From contig NZ_BMYO01000006.1 in the NCBI RefSeq assembly GCF_014652315.1, positions 1 through 64,000 of the forward strand: a DNA stretch of 64,000 nt, given 5' to 3'. This stretch comes from Jeongeupia chitinilytica. GTDB taxonomy: Bacteria > Pseudomonadota > Gammaproteobacteria > Burkholderiales > Chitinibacteraceae. Shown piece by piece: positions 9,932-18,027 of the stretch. Positions within the stretch are counted from its first letter, which is position 1. Each line of letters starts with the position of its first letter. Position numbers and translations under genes: made by a program. The notes beneath the pieces were generated by a model, which did no database searches, was not told the origin of the DNA, and saw only the letters and a list, made by a program, of their open reading frames with translations.

Positions 9932-11448
9932 GCGGCGGCCTGCCCAAGCTGCCTGTCGACGTCTGCCTGCTGCTCGAAGGCACGTTCCCGTACGTCAGCG
10001 GCGGCGTCTCGAGCTGGGTCAACCAGATCATCCGCGGCTTTCCGCAGCTGTCGTTCGGCATCGTCTTTCTCGGCAGCCGCCGCGACGACTACGGCGACAT
10101 GAAGTACACGCTGCCCGACAACGTCGCCTGGCTCAGCTGCCATTACCTGCACGACATCCAGCACAAGGACACGCCGCGGGCGCGTCACGGCGACGAGGCC
10201 GAATTCGCGGCCATCGCCAAGGCCCACGCGCATTTCCGCACGCCGAACGACCTCGATACCTCACCCGAGGCGGTCGAGCGCATGCTCGAACGCCTGTTCA
10301 ACGGGGTCATGGGTCGCCGCGATTTCCTCTTCAGCGAAGTCGCGTGGAACTTCATCTGCGAGCAGTACCGCCAGCATTCGACCGACCCGTCCTTCGTCGA
10401 CTATTTCTGGACGGTGCGGGCGATGCATGCACCGGTCTGGCTGCTGGCCGAACTCGCCGCGAACCTGCCGCCGGCGCGGCTCTACCACACCGTCTCGACC
10501 GGTTACGCGGGTTTTCTCGGCGCGCTGCTCAAGCAGCGGACCGGCGCACACCTGCTGCTGTCCGAGCACGGCATCTATACCAAGGAACGCAAGATCGACC
10601 TGTATCAGAGCGACTGGATCCGCGACAACCGGAACGTGTTCGAACGCGAGGCCAGCCGCATCGGCTACTTCCGCGAACTGTGGATCCGCTTCTTCGAACA
10701 GCTCGGCCGGCAGTGCTACCACGCCGCCGACGACATCGTTGCGCTGTACGAGGCCAACCGGCAGCGGCAGATCCGCGACGGCGCCGACGCTGCGCGGACG
10801 CGCGCCGTGTCCAACGGCATCGATCTCGCGCGGCTGGCGCCGCTGCGCGCGCAGCGCGGGGACGGCATCCCGCCGGTGCTGTGCCTGATCGGCCGGGTCG
10901 TGCCGATCAAGGACATCAAGACCTTCATCCGCGCGATGCGTACCGTCGTCAACCGCCGGCCCGATGCCGAGGCCTGGATCGCCGGGCCCGAGGACGAATC
11001 GCCCGACTACGCCAACGAATGCCGCGAACTCGTCGTCAGCCTCGGCCTGACCGACAAGGTGCGCTTCCTCGGCTTCCAGCGCATCGACGCCTTGCTACCG
11101 AAGATCGGCGTCGTCGTGCTGAGTTCGATTTCCGAAGCCCTGCCGCTGGTGCTGCTCGAAGGCTATGCCGCCGGCGTACCGGCCGTGGCGACCGACGTCG
11201 GGTCCTGTCACCAGCTGGTCTACGGTCAGGGGCAGGACGACGAGGCACTCGGCGCGTCGGGGCGGATCGTCGGCGTGGCCGACCCGCGGGCGCTCGCCGA
11301 TGCCGCGGTCGAACTGCTCGAGCCGGCACACTGGTATCCGGCCCAGGCCGCCGGTATCGCCCGGGTCGAGCGCTATTACACCCAGACGCGCATGTTCGAC
11401 AGCTACCGCGAACTGTATGCACCCGCCCTGACCGGGGAGACCGCCTGA
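9928..11448 (+). CDS. pelF: PelF, cytosolic GT4 glycosyltransferase polymerising Pel
   Basis: A 506-residue family 4 glycosyltransferase. N-terminal LLEGTFPYVSGGVSSWVNQI is the hallmark of PelF-type enzymes. The C-terminal Rossmann domain has LIGRVVPIKDIKTFIRA and the EALPLVLLEGYAAGVPAVATDVG motif, with the GT-B E-x7-E pattern that binds the nucleotide sugar. In Pel biosynthesis it uses UDP-sugar donors of the GalNAc/GlcNAc type. It starts at ATGA over the pelE stop and ends at TGATG over the pelG start. Confidence 0.95.
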   Translation: MSGGLPKLPVDVCLLLEGTFPYVSGGVSSWVNQIIRGFPQLSFGIVFLGSRRDDYGDMKYTLPDNVAWLSCHYLHDIQHKDTPRARHGDEAEFAAIAKAHAHFRTPNDLDTSPEAVERMLERLFNGVMGRRDFLFSEVAWNFICEQYRQHSTDPSFVDYFWTVRAMHAPVWLLAELAANLPPARLYHTVSTGYAGFLGALLKQRTGAHLLLSEHGIYTKERKIDLYQSDWIRDNRNVFEREASRIGYFRELWIRFFEQLGRQCYHAADDIVALYEANRQRQIRDGADAARTRAVSNGIDLARLAPLRAQRGDGIPPVLCLIGRVVPIKDIKTFIRAMRTVVNRRPDAEAWIAGPEDESPDYANECRELVVSLGLTDKVRFLGFQRIDALLPKIGVVVLSSISEALPLVLLEGYAAGVPAVATDVGSCHQLVYGQGQDDEALGASGRIVGVADPRALADAAVELLEPAHWYPAQAAGIARVERYYTQTRMFDSYRELYAPALTGETA

Positions 11449-12818
11449 TGGCCGGGATCGGCTTCGAACTGCGCAAACTCCTGCGTCGCGACAGTTACCT
11501 CGGCCAGCTGCAGGCCTACGCCTACGCCGGGCTGATCAGCGCCGGGCCGTGGATCCTGTCGATCATCGGCGTGCAGCTGATCGGCCTCCTGAGCTTGACG
11601 GTGGTCGTTCCCAAGGTCGCGATCGAGCAGTTCCAGGTGTCGGTGACATGGCTGCTGGCCAGCAGCCTGATCATGACCGGGCCGCTGCAGCTGGCGTTCA
11701 CCCGCTACATTGCCGACCGGCTGTACCAGAAACTCGATCATCACGTGCTGCCGAACTTCGTCGGCGCACAGTTCGTCACGCTGGCCGTTTCGGGCCTGCT
11801 CGCGCTGGTGCTGTGCTTCACAGCCTTCGCCGGCGAACCGGTCGGCTACCGGGTGCTGATGTTCAACGGCTTCGTCCTGCTGTGCCTGATCTGGATCGCC
11901 GCGGTCTTCCTGTCGGGAATGAAGCGCTATCTGGCCATCGTGCTGCTGTTCGCACTGGGTTACGGCACGACCGTGGTCATCGCGCTGTGGTTGCGCCCCT
12001 GGGGGCTCGAAGGCCTGCTCGCCGGCTTCGTCGCCGGCCACGCACTGCTGGCTGGCGGCCTGTGGTTCCTCGTCTGGCAGCACTACCCGTCCGAGCGGCT
12101 GATCTCGCTGCAGTTTCTCCGCCGCGGCCGGATGTATCCGGCGCTGGTCCTCACCGGGCTGTTCTACAACCTCGGCATCTGGATCGACAAGTTCATCTTC
12201 TGGCTCGACCCGAGCACCAGCCAGGCGGTCATCGGCCCGCTGCGCGCATCGCCGATCTACGACTTTCCGATCTTCATCGCCTACCTGTCGATCATTCCGG
12301 GCATGGCGGTCTTCCTCGTGCGGATCGAGACGGACTTCGTCGATTACTACAACCGCTTTTTCGACGCCGTGCGCGAAGGCGGCTCGCTCGAGCAGCTGGA
12401 AACCTACCGCAACGAAATGGTGTTTTCGATCCGCCAGGGGCTGGCCGAAATCGCCAAGATCCAGGGGCTGGCGATGCTGGTAACCTACATGCTCGCCGGC
12501 GAGATCTTCGCCTGGCTCGGCCTGTCGCCGCTCTACCTGCCGCTGCTTTATGTCGACGTGTTTGCCGCCGGCTTGCAGGTTGCGCTGCTGGCGGTGCTGA
12601 ACGTGTTCTTCTACCTCGATTCGCGCCGCATCGTGCTCGGGCTGACCGCATTGTTCGTCGTTGCCAACGGCCTGCTCAGCTGGCTGTCGATCCGCCTCGG
12701 CTCCAGCTGGTACGGCTACGGTTTTGCGCTGGCCCTGCTGCTGACGGTCACCACGGGTCTGCTTCTGCTCAACCGCAAGCTCGACCGGCTCGAGTACGAA
12801 ACCTTCATGCTGCGGTAA
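11448..12818 (+). CDS. pelG: PelG, inner-membrane Pel transporter (polysaccharide transport superfamily)
   Basis: A 456-residue polytopic protein with about 12 hydrophobic segments and the N-terminal signature MAGIGFELRKLLRRDSY of PelG. The true start is ATG 11448, which shares one base with the pelF stop; a GGGGAG Shine-Dalgarno sequence lies at 11433-11438. Longer upstream readings in the same frame are the pelF antiframe. The protein is the predicted inner-membrane channel working with PelD/E/F. It is the last pel gene, and no terminator hairpin is seen in the 52 bases before rstA, so read-through is possible. Confidence 0.95.
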   Translation: MAGIGFELRKLLRRDSYLGQLQAYAYAGLISAGPWILSIIGVQLIGLLSLTVVVPKVAIEQFQVSVTWLLASSLIMTGPLQLAFTRYIADRLYQKLDHHVLPNFVGAQFVTLAVSGLLALVLCFTAFAGEPVGYRVLMFNGFVLLCLIWIAAVFLSGMKRYLAIVLLFALGYGTTVVIALWLRPWGLEGLLAGFVAGHALLAGGLWFLVWQHYPSERLISLQFLRRGRMYPALVLTGLFYNLGIWIDKFIFWLDPSTSQAVIGPLRASPIYDFPIFIAYLSIIPGMAVFLVRIETDFVDYYNRFFDAVREGGSLEQLETYRNEMVFSIRQGLAEIAKIQGLAMLVTYMLAGEIFAWLGLSPLYLPLLYVDVFAAGLQVALLAVLNVFFYLDSRRIVLGLTALFVVANGLLSWLSIRLGSSWYGYGFALALLLTVTTGLLLLNRKLDRLEYETFMLR

Positions 12819-12870
12819 ACTCGGTTCACCGCATTCCCGCCGCCCGCAAGGCCGGCAGCAAGGATTCCGC

Positions 12871-13593
12871 ATGAGCCAAACCATCCTGTTCGTCGAAGAC
12901 GATCTCGAACTCGCCGGCCTGATCGGCGGCTTCCTGCGCTCGTTCGAGTTCGACGTCGACCACGTTGCCGACGGCAACGGCGTCGTCGAGCGCGTCCGCG
13001 CCAATCCGCCGGCGCTGGTGCTGCTCGACGTGATGCTGCCGGGCAAGGACGGCCTGACGATCTGTCGCGAGCTGCGCGAGTTCTACACCGGTCCGGTGGT
13101 GATCCTGACTTCGCTCAACAGCGACATGAACCAGATCCTCGGCTTCGAGATCGGTGCCTCGGACTACGTCGTCAAGACCACCCCGCCCGCCGTGCTGCTG
13201 GCGCGCATCCGCGCCCACCTGCGCAGCACGCCGGCCGCGCCGCTCACCGCTGCGCCTGCCGCCGCCGGCGAGCGCAGCACGCTGAATTTCGGCAAACTCA
13301 CCGTCGACCTGCGCAACCGCACGGCCAACTACCAGGGCGAACCGCTGGGACTGTCGACCGGCGACTTCGACCTCTTATGGGAACTCGCCAGCCACGCCGG
13401 CGACATCCTGTCGCGCGACCACCTGCTGAAAAAGCTGCGTGGCATCGACTACGACGGCCTCGACCGCAGCATCGACGTGGCGATCTCGCGGCTGCGCAAG
13501 AAGCTCGACGACGATCCGCACGAGCCGCGCAAGATCAAGACGATCCGCCACAAGGGCTATCTCTTCGCCACCGACATCTGGTGGCAGGAGTAA
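12871..13593 (+). CDS. rstA: RstA-type response regulator (OmpR/PhoB family)
   Basis: A 240-residue regulator with an N-terminal receiver domain (phospho-acceptor D53 in LLDVMLPGKDG) and a C-terminal winged helix ending SRLRKKLDDD...RHKGYLF. It shares long stretches with E. coli RstA, including LTSLNSDMNQIL, VVKTTPPAVLLAR, FDLLWELASHAG and the recognition-helix region YDGLDRSIDVAISRLRKKL. RstA in E. coli responds through PhoQ/RstB and activates the acid-shock gene asr. Here an asr-like gene with an RstA-box-like site lies just downstream of rstB. It sits 52 bases after pelG on the same strand. Confidence 0.93.
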   Translation: MSQTILFVEDDLELAGLIGGFLRSFEFDVDHVADGNGVVERVRANPPALVLLDVMLPGKDGLTICRELREFYTGPVVILTSLNSDMNQILGFEIGASDYVVKTTPPAVLLARIRAHLRSTPAAPLTAAPAAAGERSTLNFGKLTVDLRNRTANYQGEPLGLSTGDFDLLWELASHAGDILSRDHLLKKLRGIDYDGLDRSIDVAISRLRKKLDDDPHEPRKIKTIRHKGYLFATDIWWQE

Positions 13594-13830
13594 TGGTCGG
13601 CTTGCTGCGCCGGCACCGGGCTTTGCCGGGGGCTCCTCGCAATCCTCATGGGCATGCAGCCCATGCCGGTTGCTGCGGTGCAGCCTTCGCGCCAGCGACC
13701 GGTTCGCGGTGCCCGGCACGGTCCCGCGTCCCAGCCCGCTCCGGCGCTTCATCGCACGGCCGGCTGGCCCGGCCAAGGCAGCAGAGGCTGACCGCTCCCT
13801 GTGCAGCAGGCCTCCCGTTTTAGGAATCCG
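13594..13830 (+). other. Unusually long rstA-rstB spacer with inverted repeat
   Basis: This 237-base spacer has no supported gene, although the two partners would normally be adjacent. It contains a perfect inverted repeat CATGGGC/GCCCATG with a 5-base loop (13647-13665) and several GC-rich partial palindromes near 13612-13640. The last part carries the rstB Shine-Dalgarno sequence (AGGA, 13822-13825). Confidence 0.5.
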
Positions 13831-15132
13831 ATGCGCAAGCTCTTCCTGCGGTTCTACCTGACCGTCGTCATCTGCTTCCTCGGTGCCGCACTGCTGGTCG
13901 GCTCGTTCTACAAGCACATGATCGAGCGCACCAACGAGCGCTATCTGACCGACATCTTCCAGTCGACGATCACGATCATCGAGGAGGAGCTCGGCGACCT
14001 GCCGCAGTCGTTGTGGCACGACGAAATCAGCCGCCTGCGCGGCAAGCTGCCGGTGCCGGTGCAGGTCGAGGCGCTCGACGCCTATGTGCTCAGCGCCGAC
14101 AACCGCGTCGCGCTCGCCTCCGGCGACATCATCCTCGTCGCCGACGCCGGACTCTACCTGCACCGGATACCCAAGACCGACCTGATGGTCGTGCTCGGTC
14201 CGGTGTCCTACCTCGAGCGGCTCGACAACATTTCCTGGCCCGATATCGTCGCACTGGCGCTGATGTGTCTGGCACTCGGACTGCCGACGTGGCTGTGGCT
14301 GCGGCCGTTCTGGCGTGACCTGCTGGCGATGATCCGCCAGAGTCGCAAGGTCGGTACCGGCGATTTCAGCGTCCGCGTCTCGCTCGACGAAGCTTCGCCA
14401 CTGGCGCCGCTCGGCGCGACGTTCAACCGGATGGCGCACGACGTCGAAGAGCTGTCCGCCAGCCGGCAGGCGATGATCGACGCCATTTCCCACGATTTGC
14501 GCACGCCGCTGGCGCGATTGCGCTACCGGCTCGAGGCGCTGAAGGCCGGCGCCGCAACGCCCGATGTCGCCGCCGGCATGGAGCGGGATCTCGACAGCAT
14601 CGACGCGCTGATCGAGGAATGGCTGACCTTGCGCAGCCTGGAAGCCCGCAAGCTGACGATGGAGCTGCTGCCGCTGGAAATCCTGCCGTGGCTGTCGCGC
14701 CAGCTCGACGAACTCAGCGTGGCCGGCAACGCCATCCCGCTGACCAATGCCACACCGGTCAAGGCCCCGTGGCTCGCCGCCGACAGCTATTACCTGTCGC
14801 GCGCCCTCGGCAATCTCGTCAGCAACGCACGCCGTTACGGCGGCGGCCGCGTCGAGGTGACGCTGGCGTGGGCCGATGGTCAGGCACAGTTGATCGTCGA
14901 CGACGACGGCCCCGGGATTCCCGAGGAAGCGCGGGCCCGGCTGGTCAAGGCGTTCGAGCGGCTCGAAGGCAGCCGCAATCGCGACAGCGGCGGCTTCGGC
15001 CTCGGCCTGGCCATTGTCGCGATGATCATGCGCGGCCACGGCGGCGACCTGCGGATCGACGACTCACCGCTCGGCGGCGCCCGCCTCGTGCTCTCCTGGC
15101 CCACCACCCTGCGCGACGCGGCCAAGCTCTGA
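13831..15132 (+). CDS. rstB: RstB-type sensor histidine kinase
   Basis: A 433-residue kinase matching RstB in layout. The first membrane segment (about 8-28) has KLFLRFYL like E. coli RstB. A periplasmic sensor region (about 30-135) is followed by a second membrane segment with LPTWLWLRPFW, a HAMP domain, a dimerisation helix with AISHDLRTPLARLRYRLE (H221 phospho-acceptor) and an ATPase domain with NLVSNARRYG, DDDGPGIP and GFGLGLAI. ATG 13831 is chosen over the upstream in-frame GTG at 13801 because AGGA lies 5 bases before it. It should phosphorylate the RstA protein encoded upstream. Confidence 0.92.
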   Translation: MRKLFLRFYLTVVICFLGAALLVGSFYKHMIERTNERYLTDIFQSTITIIEEELGDLPQSLWHDEISRLRGKLPVPVQVEALDAYVLSADNRVALASGDIILVADAGLYLHRIPKTDLMVVLGPVSYLERLDNISWPDIVALALMCLALGLPTWLWLRPFWRDLLAMIRQSRKVGTGDFSVRVSLDEASPLAPLGATFNRMAHDVEELSASRQAMIDAISHDLRTPLARLRYRLEALKAGAATPDVAAGMERDLDSIDALIEEWLTLRSLEARKLTMELLPLEILPWLSRQLDELSVAGNAIPLTNATPVKAPWLAADSYYLSRALGNLVSNARRYGGGRVEVTLAWADGQAQLIVDDDGPGIPEEARARLVKAFERLEGSRNRDSGGFGLGLAIVAMIMRGHGGDLRIDDSPLGGARLVLSWPTTLRDAAKL

Positions 15133-15156
15133 TCCCGCATCGGCATGCGTGCTGCG

Positions 15157-15170
15157 TACACGGCGTTACA
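15157..15170 (+). promoter_or_regulatory. RstA-box-like site upstream of the asr-like gene
   Basis: TACACGGCGTTACA matches the E. coli RstA box (TACATNTNGTTACA) at all positions except the two Ts of the central part. Its centre lies about 61 bases before the start site predicted from the promoter at 15190-15218, a typical place for an activator that contacts RNA polymerase. The 14 bases are seen directly; binding is inferred. Confidence 0.7.
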
Positions 15171-15189
15171 CGTCGCTACCAAGCGCGCA

Positions 15190-15218
15190 TCGACCCTGTA
15201 AGCCAGTTTTTTGATAAT
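15190..15218 (+). promoter_or_regulatory. Candidate sigma-70 promoter of the asr-like gene
   Basis: -35 TCGACC (15190-15195), 17-base spacer, -10 GATAAT (15213-15218). The weak -35 fits a promoter needing an activator such as RstA. A short inverted repeat AACAC/GTGTT (15226-15240) lies at the predicted 5' end of the transcript. Confidence 0.6.
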
Positions 15219-15263
15219 CGCTTCCAACACAAGACGTGTTCTTCTTACTTGGAAACAGACATC

Positions 15264-15788
15264 ATGAAAAAACTGCTCGCCGTTCTCGTCGCTGGTGTGT
15301 TCGCTACCGCTGCTGCTGCTGGCATCGCCGCTGAAGCTTCGCCGGCTTCCAGCGTCAAGGCTGTGAAGGTTGAAAAGCACGCACACAAGAAGGGCGCGTC
15401 GGCTGCTTCGGCTGCACAAAAGGCTCAAGCCAAGAAGGCTGCTTCGACCGCTTCGGCCGCACAAAAGGCTCAATCGAAGAAGGCTGCTTCGACCGCTTCG
15501 GCTGCACAAAAGGCTCAAGCCAAGAAGGCTGCTTCGACCGCTTCGGCTGCACAAAAGGCTCAAGCCAAGAAGGCTGCTTCGACCGCTTCGGCTGCACAAA
15601 AGGCTCAAGCCAAGAAGGCTGCTTCGACCGCTTCGGCTGCACAAAAGGCTCAAGCCAAGAAGGCTGCTTCGACCGCTTCGGCTGCACAAAAGGCTCAAGC
15701 CAAGAAGGCCGCTTCGACCGCTTCGGCTGCACAAAAGGCTCAAGCCAAGAAGGCCGCTTCGGCTGCTTCGGCTGCTGCTGCCAAGTAA
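15264..15788 (+). CDS. asr: Asr-like exported Ala/Lys-rich repeat protein (acid-shock type)
   Basis: A 174-residue protein of very low complexity. It has a signal peptide (KKLLAVLVAGVFATAAAAG) and a short linker with KHAHKKG. Eight 15-residue repeats of the type SAASAAQKAQAKKAA follow, the second carrying S for A, and then an Ala-rich tail. The AQKAQAKK unit is the same kind as the AQKAQAAKK stretches of E. coli Asr, a periplasmic, basic, intrinsically disordered protein induced by acid under RstA control. Position after rstAB, an upstream RstA-box-like site and a Shine-Dalgarno sequence (GGAAA, 15251) support the call. The remaining doubt is that low-complexity similarity can be convergent. 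A histone-H1-like role is less likely because of the signal peptide. Confidence 0.72.
   Translation: MKKLLAVLVAGVFATAAAAGIAAEASPASSVKAVKVEKHAHKKGASAASAAQKAQAKKAASTASAAQKAQSKKAASTASAAQKAQAKKAASTASAAQKAQAKKAASTASAAQKAQAKKAASTASAAQKAQAKKAASTASAAQKAQAKKAASTASAAQKAQAKKAASAASAAAAK
15399..15758 (+). repeat. Eight tandem 45-bp coding repeats
   Basis: Eight head-to-tail units of exactly 45 bases encode the repeat region of the asr-like protein. Most copies are identical or differ by one or two bases; the second has TCG instead of GCC and the last ones use GCC for GCT. The low silent divergence points to recent expansion or gene conversion. The array also creates long shadow reading frames on the other strand. 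Confidence 0.95.
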
Positions 15789-15810
15789 TCACTGGCTCGC
15801 TCAAGCACGA

Positions 15811-15837
15811 AAAAACGGGGACACTGTCCCCGTTTTT
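15811..15837 (+). terminator. Terminator of the asr-like gene
   Basis: Near-perfect palindrome with stem ACGGGGAC/GTCCCCGT flanked by A5 and T5, so it can work on both strands. It begins 23 bases after the stop codon. Confidence 0.9.
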
Positions 15838-15857
15838 GCATTTCAGGATCGCCGATC

Positions 15858-16631
15858 TTGCATTACCTCATTTCCCTGTTCCTGCTCGCACTCAGCCTGA
15901 CCGCTCACGCCGACCCGGCCAGCGAGCGCAAGGCGCTATTCTTCGGTCGCGACGACCGGGTCGCCATCACCGCACCTTATCCGGCACCGTATGCGGCCAT
16001 CGGCCAACTGGAAACGCGCGCCGCCAGCACCTGTACCGCGACGCTGGTCGCGCCGGACCTCGCCGTGACCGCCGCACACTGCTTCCTGATGGACAAGGGC
16101 AAGATCGATCCCGGCCAGTGGTTCAAGGCCGGGTTCCACAAGGGCAAGTATCAGGCCCGCTATCGCGTCGTCGACCAGATCTTCCATCCCAAATTCCGCG
16201 CCGGCCTCGTGTACAAGGGCGACGACGTCTACATCGAACCGTCGGCCGCACGCTACGACATCGCCTGGATCAGGCTCGAGCGTGCCGACGGTGCCGCGCC
16301 CGCACCGATTCCGCTGTTCAAGGGCGACCGGCAGGCGCTGACCGCCGCGCTCAAGGACGCCGGTTATCGCGCCACGCAAGCCGGATTTGCCGAAGACCAC
16401 GACGACATCCTGACCGCGCATCAGGGCTGCCTGATCAGCAAATTCCGCAGCAACAACACGCTGTACCATCGCTGCGACACGCTGTCGGGCGACTCGGGCT
16501 CGCCCCTGTTCATCAACACCGATGACGGACCGCAACTGATCGCGGTGCAGAGTTCGGCCCCGGACTGGTTCAACCGCAAGAAGGCCGACAACGTCGCGGT
16601 CACGGTCCTGCAACTGCCGGAACGGCCTTAA
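15858..16631 (+). CDS. Secreted trypsin-like serine protease (S1 family)
   Basis: A 257-residue protein with a signal peptide (residues 1-18, ending TAHA). The chymotrypsin-fold catalytic triad is visible: H74 in VTAAHC, D134 in YDIAWIRL and S213 in GDSGSPLF. Cysteines around the His loop and before the Ser loop could form disulfides. It starts at TTG 15858, with CAGGAT about 9 bases before; no better in-frame ATG precedes the signal sequence. The substrate is unknown. It follows the asr-like gene after a terminator; whether the two act together is not shown. Confidence 0.85.
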   Translation: MHYLISLFLLALSLTAHADPASERKALFFGRDDRVAITAPYPAPYAAIGQLETRAASTCTATLVAPDLAVTAAHCFLMDKGKIDPGQWFKAGFHKGKYQARYRVVDQIFHPKFRAGLVYKGDDVYIEPSAARYDIAWIRLERADGAAPAPIPLFKGDRQALTAALKDAGYRATQAGFAEDHDDILTAHQGCLISKFRSNNTLYHRCDTLSGDSGSPLFINTDDGPQLIAVQSSAPDWFNRKKADNVAVTVLQLPERP

Positions 16632-16713
16632 GGCGTTTTCGGTACAATCGGTTGAAACAGTGTTCAAGGCGCGCGGCGCCGTACCGCCGCCTTGCTGATC
16701 GGAGTCTGTCGCG

Positions 16714-17970
16714 ATGGATATCAAGCAATACATGCAGGGCGTGGGCCGCGATGCCCGCGCCGCCAGCCGGGCCATGGCCAAGGCCAGTACCGGTGCCAAG
16801 AACGCCGCACTGAACGCGATCGCCGATGCCATCGTCCGCGATGCCGGCGCGCTGCTGGCCGCGAATGCGCAGGACATGGATCAGGCACGCGCCGACGGCC
16901 TGGATGCCGCCTTGCTCGACCGGCTGCAGCTGACCGACAAGACCATCGCGACCATGGCCGAAGGCCTGCGCCAGATCGCCGCCCTGCCCGATCCGATCGG
17001 CAATATGGGCGACTTCAAGTACCGGCCGAGCGGCATCCAGGTCGGCAAGATGCGCGTGCCGCTCGGCGTCATCGGCATCATCTACGAGGCCCGTCCGAAC
17101 GTCACCGCCGACGCTGCCGGCCTGTGCATCAAGTCCGGCAATGCGACGATCCTGCGTGGCGGCCGCGAAGCGTTCCACTGCAACCAGGCGATCGCCAAGC
17201 TCGTCAAGGAAGGCCTGGAAGTGGCCGGCCTGCCGGCCGCGGCGGTGCAGATCGTCGAAACGCCGGACCGCTCCGCCGTGGGCGAACTGATCACGATGAC
17301 CGAGTTCGTCGACGTGATCGTGCCGCGTGGCGGCAAGAGCCTGATCGCGCGGATCGCCGCCGATGCCCGCGTCCCGGTGATCAAGCACCTCGACGGCATC
17401 TGCCACGTCTACATCGACGACGAAGCCGATCCGGAAAAGGCCATCCGTATCGCCGACAACGCCAAGACCCACCGCTACGCACCCTGCAATACGATGGAAA
17501 CGCTGCTGGTCAACGCCACCGTCGCCGAGCTGATCCTGCCGCCGCTGGCCGAAATCTACCGCGCCAAGGGCGTCGAGCTGCGCGGCTGCCCTGCCACGCG
17601 CGACATCCTGCCGGACGCGATTGCCGCCACCGAGGAAGACTGGCGCACCGAATACCTTGCACCGATCCTGTCGATCAAGGTCGTGGCCGATCTGGACGAA
17701 GCGATCGACCATATCAACACCTACGGCTCGCACCACACCGATGCGATCGTTACCGAGAACTACACCAAGTCGCGACGCTTCCTGCGTGAAGTCGACTCGG
17801 CTTCGGTGATGATCAATGCGTCGACGCGCTTTGCAGACGGCTTCGAATACGGACTCGGCGCCGAAATCGGCATCTCGACCGACAAGATCCACGCCCGCGG
17901 CCCGGTCGGCCTCGAAGGCCTGACCAGCGAGAAGTGGATCGTGTTCGGCGACGGCGAAATCCGCGTCTGA
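16714..17970 (+). CDS. proA: Gamma-glutamyl phosphate reductase
   Basis: A 418-residue enzyme of the aldehyde dehydrogenase superfamily. It reduces gamma-glutamyl phosphate with NADPH to glutamate semialdehyde, the second step of proline synthesis. Recognisable family signatures are VGKMRVPLGVIGIIYEARPNVT, VDVIVPRGGKSLI and HLDGICHVY, with C230 as the catalytic cysteine, plus the C-terminal GAEIGISTDKIHARGPVGLEGL. The length is normal (about 417). A GGAG Shine-Dalgarno sequence precedes the ATG. proB is not adjacent. A terminator follows. Confidence 0.97.
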   Translation: MDIKQYMQGVGRDARAASRAMAKASTGAKNAALNAIADAIVRDAGALLAANAQDMDQARADGLDAALLDRLQLTDKTIATMAEGLRQIAALPDPIGNMGDFKYRPSGIQVGKMRVPLGVIGIIYEARPNVTADAAGLCIKSGNATILRGGREAFHCNQAIAKLVKEGLEVAGLPAAAVQIVETPDRSAVGELITMTEFVDVIVPRGGKSLIARIAADARVPVIKHLDGICHVYIDDEADPEKAIRIADNAKTHRYAPCNTMETLLVNATVAELILPPLAEIYRAKGVELRGCPATRDILPDAIAATEEDWRTEYLAPILSIKVVADLDEAIDHINTYGSHHTDAIVTENYTKSRRFLREVDSASVMINASTRFADGFEYGLGAEIGISTDKIHARGPVGLEGLTSEKWIVFGDGEIRV

Positions 17971-17987
17971 GCCCGCCGGCAACGCAG

Positions 17988-18012
17988 CGGCCCGCCTTGC
18001 AGCGGGCCGTTT
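17988..18012 (+). terminator. Terminator between proA and nadD
   Basis: Stem CGGCCCGC/GCGGGCCG (17988-17995, 18002-18009) followed by TTT. The T run is short, so termination may be partial. Confidence 0.6.
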
Positions 18013-18027
18013 GCATTGAAAGACATG

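Noticed and set aside
10344..11447. Upstream extension of pelG inside pelF
   Set aside because: The extension is Arg-rich out-of-frame pelF sequence. PelG homologues start at the MAGIGFELRK motif, which has its own Shine-Dalgarno sequence.
15399..15758. CRISPR array
   Set aside because: The repeats are contiguous with no spacers and code in frame for protein.
14880..15804. Minus-strand frames made of repeats (SWLEPFVQPKRSKQP and LLCSRSGRSSLLG types)
   Set aside because: They are readings of the 45-bp asr-like repeat in other frames; repeat periodicity keeps every frame open. No ribosome site or promoter supports them.
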